Assembly (NCBI GenBank): GCA_036386415.1
Contig: DASVVT010000060.1
Span: 105,679-169,678, forward strand
Length of the DNA stretch: 64,000 nt
Direction: 5' to 3'
Source of the DNA: DASVVT01 sp036386415
Lineage (GTDB): Bacteria > Acidobacteriota > Blastocatellia > Pyrinomonadales > Pyrinomonadaceae
Every line of letters starts with the position of its first letter. Position 1 is the first letter of the stretch. Of the stretch, positions 17,588 through 25,782 are shown piece after piece. The translations under genes were made by a program, and so were the position numbers. The notes beneath the pieces were generated by a model. The model saw only the letters and a program-made list of their open reading frames with translations. It was not told the origin of the DNA and made no database searches.

Positions 17588-19447
17588 TCATTTCCCTATC
17601 CAGCCTTGCAAGAGGCGCACCTGATCGGGGGTCGGATTGTTGACCGGCACGATTCTATAGGGTGCGTCGAGACGGCCACCGAGTTTGATCGTCAGGGTGC
17701 GTAGCTCGTCGAGTCGAAACAGGGTGAGCGTGACCGTGTCGCCAGGTCGTTTTTCCGCCAGACGCGCGTTGAAGCTCTCTTCCTTGACGCGTATGCCGTC
17801 GAGCGCCACGATCTGATCGTCCGTATTGAGTCCCTGATCGTAGGCAGGCCCGCCCGCGTAGACCCGTGTGATCATCAGACGATCATTATCCTGCTTCAAC
17901 CTGGCGCCAAGATAAGCTCTCTCAACCGGCGGCGTGGGCAGTGATGCGCCCGTCGTATCGAGGCGCAGGCCAACGCCCGCGAGCGCCGCGTTGTAATCAA
18001 GCTCGTCGCGTCCGCGCACATAACGCTTGAAGAAGTCTTCGAGGCTCGACCCGGCTGCCAGCTCACAGGCGCGCTGGAAATCTTCGGGCGTGTAGTTGCG
18101 CCCCTTCTTGTAATACTCTGTGTAGAGATGGCGCATCACGTCGTCTATAGATCGCGCACCATTTGAACGCTGCCGGATAATCAGATCGAGCAGCATCCCC
18201 AGGAGCGCCCCCTTGTCGTAATAGGAGATTTGCGAATTGACGCTGTTCTCATCCGTTCTGTAATACTTGACCCAGGCATCGAAGCTCGCCTCTTCAGCGC
18301 TCATCACGAGACGACCCGGCGTGTTCTGCAAATCCTGTATATCCTTCGCCGTTAAAGTAAGGAAGTCCGTGGTGGAGATGAGACCTGCGCGGCGCAGGAA
18401 GATTTTCTCGTAGTAGCTTGTGAATCCTTCAGCGACCCATAAAAGCTTCGTGTAGTTCTCCTTCGTGTAGTCGAAGGGGCCGAGCGCGTCCGGGCGAATC
18501 CGCTTGACGTTCCACAGGTGAAAGAACTCGTGCGTGACGAGCGAGAGGAAATCACGATAGTCGGAAACTGTCTGGAAGCCGAAGCGCGGATGGATGAGCG
18601 CAGTCGAATTCAAGTGCTCAAGGCCGCCGCCGCCCGATGGGCGCAGGTTCAGGATGAAGGTGTAATCGCGGTACGGAATCTCGCCCATCATCTCGGCCTC
18701 GACCTCGACGATTCTTTGCACGTCGCGTCGCATACGCTCTGCGTCGTAATTCCCCTCGCCTTCGATGACGATGCGATACGGGATGCCTTTGACTTCAAAC
18801 GCGAGCGTTTTGAACGGACCGACCTCGAAGGGCGAATCATAGAGGATGTCGAAATTCTCTGCGCGGAAGGTGTTCTGCTCGCCTCCGGCCACGGCGGGCA
18901 GCCCCGTCGCGATCTTCCAGCCCGGCGGCGCGTCAACGCGAAGCGTGGAGGGCGCGTTTAAATGGCCGTCTACGTACATCAACAGCGCAGCATTGTTCCA
19001 GAAGGCGTGGCGGTCATTCAGCTCATTCGTGCGCACGGACATCTCGTTGGCGTAGACGCGATAGACGACCAGGAACTCGCGCACCCCGTCAGTCTGGATG
19101 CGCCAGGTGTTTTTGTTCACCTTGCTCCACTTCAGCGAGCGCTTGCTGTCTACGTCGGACGCGGCAAAGTCCTGCACGTGGCGCTCGAACTCGCGCACCA
19201 GGTAAGAGCCGGGCGTCCAGACGGGCATCAAGAGGTCTACAGTCTCAGCCTTAGCAGGAGATGTGCCGAGCCGCACGCGCATCGCGACCGCTAAAAGATG
19301 CGTATAGGGTCGCGGCATCGAAACGGTGTAGCGTATGTCCGGCTGAGCGGAGGTTTTGCGATTGTCACCTTGCGCGAAGGCGGTCGAGAGAGCGAGAAGC
19401 GCAAAGATGGCTGCTGTGGCGATAGCTTGAGTACGAGAAAGATGCAT
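17588..19447 (-). CDS. M61-family glycyl aminopeptidase with PDZ domain
   Basis: Secreted zinc aminopeptidase of 619 residues. The signal peptide MHLSRTQAIATAAIFALLAL ends near AFA-QGD. An N-terminal beta domain is followed by the M61 core: zinc motif HEFFHLWNVKRIRP, then the third-ligand region WVAEGFTSYYEKI about 35 residues on. A C-terminal PDZ domain follows (YLGARLKQDNDRLMITRVY, then GPAYDQGLNTDDQIVALDG). This order matches M61 family members, which release N-terminal Gly/Ala from peptides in the periplasm. Its promoter region holds further palindromes (19581-19683, 19708-19790). It fits the window's general richness in exported peptidases. Confidence 0.93.
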   Translation of the reverse strand: MHLSRTQAIATAAIFALLALSTAFAQGDNRKTSAQPDIRYTVSMPRPYTHLLAVAMRVRLGTSPAKAETVDLLMPVWTPGSYLVREFERHVQDFAASDVDSKRSLKWSKVNKNTWRIQTDGVREFLVVYRVYANEMSVRTNELNDRHAFWNNAALLMYVDGHLNAPSTLRVDAPPGWKIATGLPAVAGGEQNTFRAENFDILYDSPFEVGPFKTLAFEVKGIPYRIVIEGEGNYDAERMRRDVQRIVEVEAEMMGEIPYRDYTFILNLRPSGGGGLEHLNSTALIHPRFGFQTVSDYRDFLSLVTHEFFHLWNVKRIRPDALGPFDYTKENYTKLLWVAEGFTSYYEKIFLRRAGLISTTDFLTLTAKDIQDLQNTPGRLVMSAEEASFDAWVKYYRTDENSVNSQISYYDKGALLGMLLDLIIRQRSNGARSIDDVMRHLYTEYYKKGRNYTPEDFQRACELAAGSSLEDFFKRYVRGRDELDYNAALAGVGLRLDTTGASLPTPPVERAYLGARLKQDNDRLMITRVYAGGPAYDQGLNTDDQIVALDGIRVKEESFNARLAEKRPGDTVTLTLFRLDELRTLTIKLGGRLDAPYRIVPVNNPTPDQVRLLQGWIGK

Positions 19448-19580
19448 CGTCAGGTATGTATCCCTTTGCTTAATGAAATGTTTCAGGGGAGATAATCTCT
19501 AGTGGTGCATCTTACTATGAAAACTCGCCGCGCGACTATCCAAGGCAAATGCGAGTAGTGTCCCAAGTTTCATCTCAACT

Positions 19581-19683
19581 CTCTGTGCCCGCTCCGTGTT
19601 CTCTCTGCGTCTGCGGCGGTGAGTCTTGTTTGAAGTTGACTCACCACCGCAGACACCGCAGGACGAGAGAGGGCGGCACAGAG
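19581..19683. repeat. Palindromic element, CTCTGTG/CTCTGCG word family
   Basis: Left arm 19581-19624 (CTCTGTGCCCGCTCCGTGTT and onward) and right arm 19639-19683 (ACTCACCACCGCAGACACCG and onward to GGCACAGAG) are inverted, with a 14-nt loop. This is a more divergent copy. It lies between the divergent M61 and thioredoxin genes. Confidence 0.75.
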
Positions 19684-19707
19684 CACTAATCACATGAGGA
19701 CTCTACC

Positions 19708-19790
19708 AAATGCCGCAATGATGAATGAAAGGAAGAGCCGGAATGCGTCTCTCCCTTCTTTGGCATTCATCATTCATCATTGGGGCATTT
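19708..19790. repeat. Palindromic element, ATGATGA heptad family (asymmetric)
   Basis: AAATGCCGCAATGATGAATG (19708-19727) faces CATTCATCATTCATCATTGG (19764-19783), with the right arm one heptad longer. A weaker CTTTGCGAA...TTCGCAAAG pair follows at about 19802-19857, just before the thioredoxin start. Nothing else is recognisable in 19448-19870. Confidence 0.78.
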
Positions 19791-19870
19791 GATTAACTGC
19801 TCTTTGCGAAACTTTTGCGATAAAAGAGCACTAGCATCCTTTGTACATTCGCAAAGGGAGACCGTAAGCC

Positions 19871-20332
19871 ATGGCGATCATTACCTGTCAGCGGTGCGGC
19901 ACGAAGAATCGCGTCGATGAAAGGGCGGCGGCGTCGAGCCAGCCCGTCTGCGGTAAATGCGGAACGGCGCTGGATGTGAGAGGCGGTGCGGCTGGTGCGC
20001 AGACAACCAAGCCTTTAACGGTCACGGATGCGACGTTTGCGCGCGAGGTGTTGCAGGCCGGTGATCTCCCTGTGCTGCTTGATGCCTGGGCTCCCTGGTG
20101 CGGGCCGTGCCGGATGGTCGCTCCTGTTCTGGATCAGTTGGCTGCCGAATCCGGCGGGCGCTACCGTATCGCCAAGCTGAACGTCGATGAGAATCCACAG
20201 ACGGCGGCACGCTACGGCATTCAGAGCATCCCGACACTCCTCATCTTCAAGAACGGCGCGCTCGTTGACCGCATGATCGGCGTGCAATCCAAAGAAGCAA
20301 TCACGGCGAGACTAAAAAGCAGTAGACAGTAG
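19871..20332 (+). CDS. trxC: Thioredoxin with N-terminal zinc ribbon (Trx2/TrxC type)
   Basis: Cytoplasmic disulfide reductase of 153 residues. Four cysteines in two pairs (CQRC near residue 6, CGKC near residue 27) form the zinc ribbon of Trx2-type proteins. The thioredoxin fold follows with active site WAPWCGPCRMVAPVLDQLA and the cis-Pro region YGIQSIPTLLIF. The ATG at 19871 is preceded by AAAGGGAGACCGTAAGCC, a good SD. The last residues (KSSRQ) and the stop codon are encoded by the first heptads of the palindromic element that begins about 20315. The original C-terminus was therefore probably replaced or extended by the insertion. Confidence 0.94.
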   Translation: MAIITCQRCGTKNRVDERAAASSQPVCGKCGTALDVRGGAAGAQTTKPLTVTDATFAREVLQAGDLPVLLDAWAPWCGPCRMVAPVLDQLAAESGGRYRIAKLNVDENPQTAARYGIQSIPTLLIFKNGALVDRMIGVQSKEAITARLKSSRQ

Positions 20333-20475
20333 TCAGTAGTCAGAAGCCAGTAGAAAGAAAGCAGGGCTTGAAGGCTTTCCGCTCTCGACTACCTCTTTCC
20401 AGCTTCGGCATCCACACACGCCAACCGCTTTTCTGTTCTACTGACTACTGACTACTGTTTACTGTCTACTGCTTT
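20315..20475. repeat. Palindromic element, CAGTAGT heptad family, overlapping the thioredoxin stop
   Basis: AAAAGCAGTAGACAGTAGTC and onward, with the inverse CTACTGACTACTGACTACTG near the right end (20438-20457) and TGCTTTT closing. The central loop is long, about 75 nt. The left arm supplies the TAG stop of the thioredoxin gene. Confidence 0.88.
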
Positions 20476-20532
20476 TGCATTTAATATGGCTTCTCGCCCA
20501 AAATTCAGATCAAAGAGAGAGGGGAACCCAGG

Positions 20533-20976
20533 ATGTGGAGAAAACTGATCGCCACCGTGCCGACCTGGATGACTGTGCCTGTGCGCCTCGCGTTGGGAAT
20601 AATCTTTATTGCGCACGGCGCGCAGAAAGTCTTCGGGTGGTTTGGAGGACGCGGACTGGCAGCTTTCACCACGGGTGATGCGCCGCTGGGCTTGCGTCCG
20701 GGGTGGCTCTGGCTCGGCGCGGCGGCCTTCGCGGAACTCATCGGCGGACTCCTCGTGCTCATCGGACTGTTGACGCGTCTGGGCGCGTTCGCTATCGCTT
20801 TAGTGATGCTCGTCGCGATGTTCGGCGTCCACTGGGGAGCATTCTTCTTGAACAACAAGGGCATCGAATTCACGGTCGCGCTCTTGGGGATGTCGCTCGC
20901 GCTCATGATCGCCGGCGGCGGGCAAGCCTCCTTCGATCAAAAGTTGATGCACGCGCGTTACAGAAGACGATTTTAA
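20533..20976 (+). CDS. DoxX-family membrane protein
   Basis: Small integral membrane protein of 147 residues with four hydrophobic segments. The DoxX signature is at the N-terminus: VRLALGIIFIAHGAQKVFGW, followed by GWLWLGAAAFAELIGGLLVL and LGAFAIALVMLVAMFGVHWG. DoxX proteins are linked to redox homeostasis and oxidoreductase complexes in several bacteria, but here the reaction is unknown. A GAGAGGGGAACCCAGG SD precedes the ATG. The MFS gene starts 32 bp downstream, so the two are likely cotranscribed. Confidence 0.9.
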   Translation: MWRKLIATVPTWMTVPVRLALGIIFIAHGAQKVFGWFGGRGLAAFTTGDAPLGLRPGWLWLGAAAFAELIGGLLVLIGLLTRLGAFAIALVMLVAMFGVHWGAFFLNNKGIEFTVALLGMSLALMIAGGGQASFDQKLMHARYRRRF

Positions 20977-21008
20977 AAGCAGCGATTTTTTCGCTCATCA
21001 CAGTTCTT

Positions 21009-22280
21009 ATGAGACGCTCTCCGCTGCTGGTCATTTTCATCACGGTCTTTATTGACCTGGTGGGTTTTGGCATCGTCATTCCTGTCCTGCCTTTTTACGT
21101 GGAGGGCACGAGATTCAATGCGACGCCGCGCGCCGTCGGTCTACTCTTCGCTTCCTACTCGGTCATGCAGTTGATCTTCACTCCCATCCTCGGAAGGCTG
21201 TCGGACAGGTATGGCAGGCGTCCCGTCCTGTTCATCAGCCTCATCGGCACCGGGCTGGGGTTTCTCATTCTGGGACTGGCAAGCAACCTGTGGATGCTCT
21301 TCGCGGGACGCATCCTTGACGGGATCACGGGCGGCAATATCTCTACGGCGCAGGCTTACATCGCTGACGTGACGACCCCAGATGAGCGTGCGCGCGGGAT
21401 GGGCATGGTCGGCGCGGCCTTCGGGCTGGGCTTCATCTTCGGGCCGGCCATCGGCGGTATACTGAGCCGCTGGGGCATCAGTCTCCCCTTCTTCTTCGCC
21501 GCCGTGCTCGCTTTCGCCAACGCCACGCTCCTCTACTTCACACTGCCCGAAACCGTCACGCCAGATCATCCGGCGCGCACCTCTGCGGCTCAGGGCGGAT
21601 GGTCGCAGGTCGTGGCCTCGCTGCGTCAGCCCGTGCTCGCTTTCGTGCTCCTCATCTACTTTCTCTTTATCGTAGCCTTCTCAATCATGACGGCTTCGTT
21701 TGCGCTCTACACCATGTATCGCTTCGGCTTCGACGCGCAGCATAACGGCTACCTGTTCGGCTTCATAGGCGTCATCGGCGTGCTCATACAGGGCGTGCTG
21801 ATCGGGCGATTGGTGAAACGCTGGGGCGAGACGCCGCTGGTGATTGCGGGCGCGTTTCTCTTCGCGGGAAGTCTGCTCGTTATTCCTTTCGTCAGGCCGC
21901 AGGCGGGAGGATTATCCGGGCTGCTGGCCGTGATCGGAATCTTCGCCATCGGCAACTCGCTCTCGACTCCTGCGCTGACGAGTCTCGCGTCGAAAAGCGC
22001 CAGCGCAAATGAGCAGGGCGGCGTGCTCGGTGTGACACAGGCGGCGGCCAGCCTCGCACGCGCCGTCGGCCCTACCATCTCCGCGCTCTTGATCTATAGC
22101 GCGATTCAGACTTACGGCGCTGACGGTCAGACGCATCACATGAGCGACCATTCCCTGTTCGTCACCTTCTGGACGGCAGCCGCCATCATGTTCGCGGCAT
22201 TTCTCCTCGCGCTCTACTTTGCGCGCTCTTACGCGACCGATTACAAGCTGAGAGGTCGTAGATTAGAGGCCAGAGGCTAG
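21009..22280 (+). CDS. MFS transporter, TetA/multidrug-resistance type
   Basis: Twelve-TM major facilitator of 423 residues. It opens with LLVIFITVFIDLVGFGIVIP, typical of the TCR/TetA branch, and has motif A at the 2-3 loop (GRLSDRYGRRPVLF) and motif C-like glycines in GMVGAAFGLGFIFGPAIGG. The frame is open much further upstream, but that part runs through the DoxX gene in another frame. The ATG at 21009 gives the canonical N-terminus. A tetracycline-like or other drug/proton antiport role is the family expectation; the substrate cannot be told. It follows DoxX in an apparent operon. Confidence 0.92.
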   Translation: MRRSPLLVIFITVFIDLVGFGIVIPVLPFYVEGTRFNATPRAVGLLFASYSVMQLIFTPILGRLSDRYGRRPVLFISLIGTGLGFLILGLASNLWMLFAGRILDGITGGNISTAQAYIADVTTPDERARGMGMVGAAFGLGFIFGPAIGGILSRWGISLPFFFAAVLAFANATLLYFTLPETVTPDHPARTSAAQGGWSQVVASLRQPVLAFVLLIYFLFIVAFSIMTASFALYTMYRFGFDAQHNGYLFGFIGVIGVLIQGVLIGRLVKRWGETPLVIAGAFLFAGSLLVIPFVRPQAGGLSGLLAVIGIFAIGNSLSTPALTSLASKSASANEQGGVLGVTQAAASLARAVGPTISALLIYSAIQTYGADGQTHHMSDHSLFVTFWTAAAIMFAAFLLALYFARSYATDYKLRGRRLEARG

Positions 22281-22445
22281 CTACTATGCAACGCCTGATG
22301 CCGGGAGAGCGCCGGAGGCGCGAGCAAGTTCAGCAGCCCACATCGTAAGCTCTGCGGGCTATTGATATACAGTCTCTACTGCGGCGACTGAAATTCCGCG
22401 TCGCGTCCGTTAGATATAGAAAGGCTGCCAGCCTACGCTTTTTTT
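22281..22445. repeat. Short REP-like hairpin remnants
   Basis: GCGCCGGAGGCGC and AGCCCACATCGTAAGCTCTG with CGGGCT are GC-rich stem-loops. They resemble units in the larger cluster at 23748-24134. No coding signal is seen here. Confidence 0.4.
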
Positions 22446-23333
22446 ATGGAACGTCCGGTTCGCAAGTCACTTCAGGAATACGCGCGGGGCGTCGCGGGCG
22501 GGCTGCTGTTCAGCCTGCCTTTGATCTACACGATGGAGGTCTGGTGGGCAGGCTTCACTTCGCACCCTTTGCGCCTGCTTCTCTACGTCGTCGTCACTTT
22601 CACCTTGCTCCTCGGTTATAACTTTTTCGCGGGGCTCAGGCGCGATGCGGGCTGGGCTGAGGTGATGATTGATTCCGTCGAGGAGATGGGATTGGGACTA
22701 CTGATTGCGGCGACGATGCTGCTTCTGCTCAGGCGCGTCACCTTCGATATGGCGACCAGTGAGATCGTCGGCAAGATCATCATAGAGGCGATGCCCGTTG
22801 CCATCGGCGTCTCTGTCGGCACAGCCCAACTCGGCGGCGGCGACGGCGAGAGCGCGGCGGATACTGGTACGGGCGAGGACGGAGGCGGATCGAAGAAGAG
22901 GCATGGCGAAAAGGCTGGAACTAAAGACCGCGTGCATTTCCTCGGACAGGCGGTGATCGCTCTATGCGGGGCGGTGCTCTTTGCCGCCAACGTCGCGCCG
23001 ACTGAAGAGGTCGTGCAGATTGCCGCCGAGATCAGCCCCTGGAATCTGTTGGGGCTGGCGCTGCTCTCAATCGCCCTCGGCGCGTTGATACTCTTCTACA
23101 GCGATTTCACAGGCGCGCAGAGATTTGCCCCGACTGATGAAGGAGTGGCGGCGGTCATCATCGGCACAATCATTACGTATGCCATCGCGCTCGTCGCATC
23201 GGCGACGATTCTCTGGTTCTTCGGGCGCTTTGACAATGTCGCGCCCGAGACGATCATCGCACAGACGGTCGTCCTTGGCCTGGCGGCCACGCTAGGCGCA
23301 TCCGCCGGAAGGCTTCTTCTACAGGCACGATGA
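22446..23333 (+). CDS. TIGR02587/DUF2391-family integral membrane protein
   Basis: Polytopic membrane protein of 295 residues. I recognise the TIGR02587 pattern: GVAGGLLFSLPLIYTMEVWW at the N-terminus, DAGWAEVMIDSVEEMGLGLL in the middle, and a C-terminal set of helices (ALIVASATILWFFGRF-like). A hydrophilic, Gly/Asp/Lys-rich loop (about residues 130-160, GDGESAADTGTGEDGGGSKK) separates the two hydrophobic halves. The next gene (23330-23716) overlaps it by 4 nt and matches TIGR02588, the usual neighbour family. The two therefore probably act together in the membrane. The biochemical function of the pair is not established to my knowledge. Confidence 0.8.
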   Translation: MERPVRKSLQEYARGVAGGLLFSLPLIYTMEVWWAGFTSHPLRLLLYVVVTFTLLLGYNFFAGLRRDAGWAEVMIDSVEEMGLGLLIAATMLLLLRRVTFDMATSEIVGKIIIEAMPVAIGVSVGTAQLGGGDGESAADTGTGEDGGGSKKRHGEKAGTKDRVHFLGQAVIALCGAVLFAANVAPTEEVVQIAAEISPWNLLGLALLSIALGALILFYSDFTGAQRFAPTDEGVAAVIIGTIITYAIALVASATILWFFGRFDNVAPETIIAQTVVLGLAATLGASAGRLLLQAR

Positions 23334-23716
23334 GAAAATTAAAAAAGAACTGGATGGAGTGGATAGTCTTCAGTGTGAGCCTCTTGCTCGTGGCAAGTAC
23401 GCTCACCTATCTTGCTTACGATGGCCTGACTATCGGCGATGCGCCGCCCTCCATCGAAATCCGCACGGGCGCACCCCTTGAGCGCCCGCACAACTTCATC
23501 GTCCCCGTCACAATCACCAATCATGGCGACCTGACGGCTGAAGGCGTGCATATCGAAGTCGTGCTCGAAAACGGAGGCGCAGAGGTGGAGCGTTCCGAAT
23601 TCGATGTCGCTTTCCTGCCGCGCCGCGCCACACGCGAAGGCTGGGTTGCCTTCCAGACAGACCCGCGCACCGCTCAGAGAATCAAAGCACGTGTGCTGGG
23701 ATACGAGAAGCCTTAA
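23330..23716 (+). CDS. TIGR02588-family membrane-anchored protein
   Basis: Protein of 128 residues with one N-terminal TM segment (WMEWIVFSVSLLLVASTLTY) and a periplasmic beta-rich domain (HNFIVPVTITNHGDLTAEGV, VHIEVVLENGGAEVE). This is an immunoglobulin-like arrangement. Its ATG overlaps the stop of the TIGR02587 gene (ATGA), a sign of translational coupling. The pairing of these two families is known; the function is not. The gene ends just before the REP-like cluster. Confidence 0.8.
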   Translation: MRKLKKNWMEWIVFSVSLLLVASTLTYLAYDGLTIGDAPPSIEIRTGAPLERPHNFIVPVTITNHGDLTAEGVHIEVVLENGGAEVERSEFDVAFLPRRATREGWVAFQTDPRTAQRIKARVLGYEKP

Positions 23717-23747
23717 GAGCAGTGTCGAGGGATGAGCAAGAACAAGC

Positions 23748-24050
23748 TTTCAACCAAGCCCCGCCAGGGGCGACAGGTATTCGGCTTGATTGCTGTTCGT
23801 CCCGCTCTCAGGCCGCTTCGTCACAAAAAGCTTCCCCCTCGTCAAAAACGGATCTTAAGTAACTCGTGTGACGCGGTGCAGGATTTGAGTCGCGGAGCGA
23901 CGACATAACAGTAGCCCACGGTGTGAGCCGTGGGTGCGCGAGAGCGAGCTAACGGATGAGAGCCCTCGAAGAGGGCGGCATATTCATCATGCTCATCAAG
24001 CGTGTGCCAGCATTGAGGATTATGTCGCCCCTGCCGGGGCTTGGTTGAAA
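23748..24050. repeat. 303-bp element with 28-bp terminal inverted repeats, REP/MITE-like
   Basis: The ends 23748-23775 and 24023-24050 are inverted copies of each other at 27 of 28 positions, and each contains its own stem-loop (GCCCCGCCAGGGGC at 23758-23771; GCCCCTGCCGGGGC at 24027-24040). Inside are more hairpins: GTCGCGGAGCGAC (23889-23901), CCCACGG...CCGTGGG (23915-23934), GCCCTCGAAGAGGGC (23962-23976). There is no ORF encoding a transposase. The pattern fits a REP doublet or a MITE moved in trans. Confidence 0.7.
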
Positions 24051-24065
24051 TCTTCTCTGGCTATT

Positions 24066-24134
24066 CCCACGACTTCAAGTCGTGGGCTACTGATACGGTC
24101 GCCCCTGACGGGGCTTATGTCGCGCCTCCGGCGC
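24066..24134. repeat. Three further REP-like hairpins
   Basis: CCCACGACTTCAAGTCGTGGG (24066-24086, arms near-contiguous), GCCCCTGACGGGGC (24101-24114) and GCGCCTCCGGCGC (24122-24134). They extend the cluster up to about 30 nt before the amidohydrolase start codon. Confidence 0.65.
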
Positions 24135-24163
24135 TTTCGTCCCTACAGAGGAGAATCATTCGC

Positions 24164-25663
24164 GTGAAGAATATCAAACACACACCGGCGGCACGGCGTG
24201 CGCGCCGCCATTTCAATCGTTGGATTCGCAAATGTGATGCTGACCTCGGCAGACAAGCGAGCCTGCCCGTGCCGACGCAGATCGTTTCCAACGAAGAGTT
24301 TTATCCAACGCCGCAGACCGCAGAGCAACAGCGCGTCGAGCATCACCTGATTGAGCTCGGGGACGCGCACGCGAAACGCCTGGGCATCAGCCGCCGCCGG
24401 TTTCTTCAGACGACGGGCGGAATGGCGGCAGCCTTCCTGGCGATGAATACGGTCTACGGACAGTTTTTCGACGTTGACGCGAGTGAGTTGACGGAAAGCG
24501 CGGCGTATGCGGAAAAGTGGCCGAAGGAGCAGTTCATCTTCGACGTGCAAACTCATCACGTCGCCGCCGGACGCGAGATCAAGATTCCGCCCCTCTTGCT
24601 CTATCGTCGCGCGGGAGGCGAATGGGGCAACACTGCGCTTCGCAATCGCGAGCACAGGTGGCCTGATCTCTATCTCGCCAACTACATCAAAGAAATCTTT
24701 TTAGATAGCGACACGCTTCTGGCCGTCATCACGGGTCTGCCTTCCAGAACCGATGCTGATAACGTCCTGCCGCCAGCCGAGATGATCGAGACCCGTGCGG
24801 AGATCAACGGGCTCGCAGGGTCTCGTCGCCTCATCGCGCACGGGCTCTTTTCGCCCGACCTCGGGCAGAAGAATATGGAAGAGATGCACGCCCAGGTGGA
24901 GCGGCTGAAAGTAGAAGCGTGGAAGGGTTATCCGGGGCAGCCGCTCGCCGCAGGCAGTCGTGGCTGGTGGATGGATGATGAAAAGGTCGCTTACCCGGCT
25001 TATGAATATTCTCGCCGGGTCGGCATCAAGACCATCTGTGTGCACAAGGGATTGCAACTGCCTGAATGGGACACAGAACATAGCAGCCCGCGCGATGTGC
25101 CAAAGGCGGCAGCAGACTTTCCGGATTTGAACTTTCTCATCTATCACTCCGCGTTCAAGTCCGTCGGGGATGCGCGCGCAGCGGTCGAAAGCGGATTCAA
25201 GAAAACATATGTGCCGTGGGTTTCAGACCTCTGTGAAGCGAGGAAGAAGAACCCGCGCCTGACCAACGTTTACATGGAACTGGGCACGACGTTCGGGATG
25301 CTCGTCATCACGGAGCCGATGCTTTGCGCCTACCTGCTTGGCATGATGATCGACGCCTTCGGCCCCGATCACGTCCTGTGGGGCACGGACTCGATCTGGT
25401 GGGGCTCGCCCCAGTGGCAGATTGAGGCTTTCAGAAGATTTCAGATGCCGGAAGAGTTCCAGCGGCGCTTCGGCTACAAGCCGCTCACAGGCGAGGTCAA
25501 GGAAAAGATTCTCGGCCTCAATGCGGCGCGCGTCTATGGGGTTGATGTGAAGGCTAGATTGAAGGCTATTCCCGATGACTATGTTTCAAAATTGAAAGCG
25601 AAGTACAGGGCTGAAGGCGCACGCCCCTCGAATACTCAATACGGCTGGGTCGTCGGCAGTTAA
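24164..25663 (+). CDS. Amidohydrolase-family protein with internal twin-arginine motif
   Basis: TIM-barrel hydrolase of about 499 residues in the COG2159-like amidohydrolase branch. Metal-site-like segments are QFIFDVQTHHVAAG, a central helix/strand with LIYHSAFKSVGDARA, and HVLWGTDSIWWGSPQW with the C-terminal Asp. The frame is open through the hairpin cluster, but the GTG at 24164, 10 nt after AGGAGA, is the probable start. Oddly, a twin-arginine signal (SRRRFLQTTGGMAAAFLAMN) begins near residue 73 behind a basic N-terminal region (RRARRHFNRWIRKCD). Either the true start is further in, or this is a Tat protein with a long leader. Substrate unknown; related enzymes decarboxylate or hydrolyse carboxylic or lactone compounds. 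Confidence 0.82.
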   Translation: MKNIKHTPAARRARRHFNRWIRKCDADLGRQASLPVPTQIVSNEEFYPTPQTAEQQRVEHHLIELGDAHAKRLGISRRRFLQTTGGMAAAFLAMNTVYGQFFDVDASELTESAAYAEKWPKEQFIFDVQTHHVAAGREIKIPPLLLYRRAGGEWGNTALRNREHRWPDLYLANYIKEIFLDSDTLLAVITGLPSRTDADNVLPPAEMIETRAEINGLAGSRRLIAHGLFSPDLGQKNMEEMHAQVERLKVEAWKGYPGQPLAAGSRGWWMDDEKVAYPAYEYSRRVGIKTICVHKGLQLPEWDTEHSSPRDVPKAAADFPDLNFLIYHSAFKSVGDARAAVESGFKKTYVPWVSDLCEARKKNPRLTNVYMELGTTFGMLVITEPMLCAYLLGMMIDAFGPDHVLWGTDSIWWGSPQWQIEAFRRFQMPEEFQRRFGYKPLTGEVKEKILGLNAARVYGVDVKARLKAIPDDYVSKLKAKYRAEGARPSNTQYGWVVGS

Positions 25664-25753
25664 ACGCTCTGAGGCGCGCAAAGCATCTACTCCTTTGCGA
25701 TGCGCCGTGCGCGCCTGAGGGCGTTTTCCTCTCCCTTGTAGACCTGCTCTAAG
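25662..25753. repeat. Degenerate CGCAAAG-family palindrome, possibly acting as terminator
   Basis: AAACGCTCTGAGGCGCGC (25662-25679) pairs with GCGCGCCTGAGGGCGTTT (25709-25726) at 16 of 18 positions and runs into TTTTCC. Internal CGCAAAG...CTTTGCG and the right flank CCCTTGTAGACCTGCTCTAA match the family outer box. Lying between convergent genes, it could terminate both. Confidence 0.7.
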
Positions 25754-25782
25754 GTTTCTTTATCTTCTTTTTAAGGACGTCT

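Noticed and set aside
20703..21008. N-terminal extension of the MFS frame
   Set aside because: It runs through the DoxX gene in another frame and is Arg-rich nonsense; the MFS homology starts at 21009.
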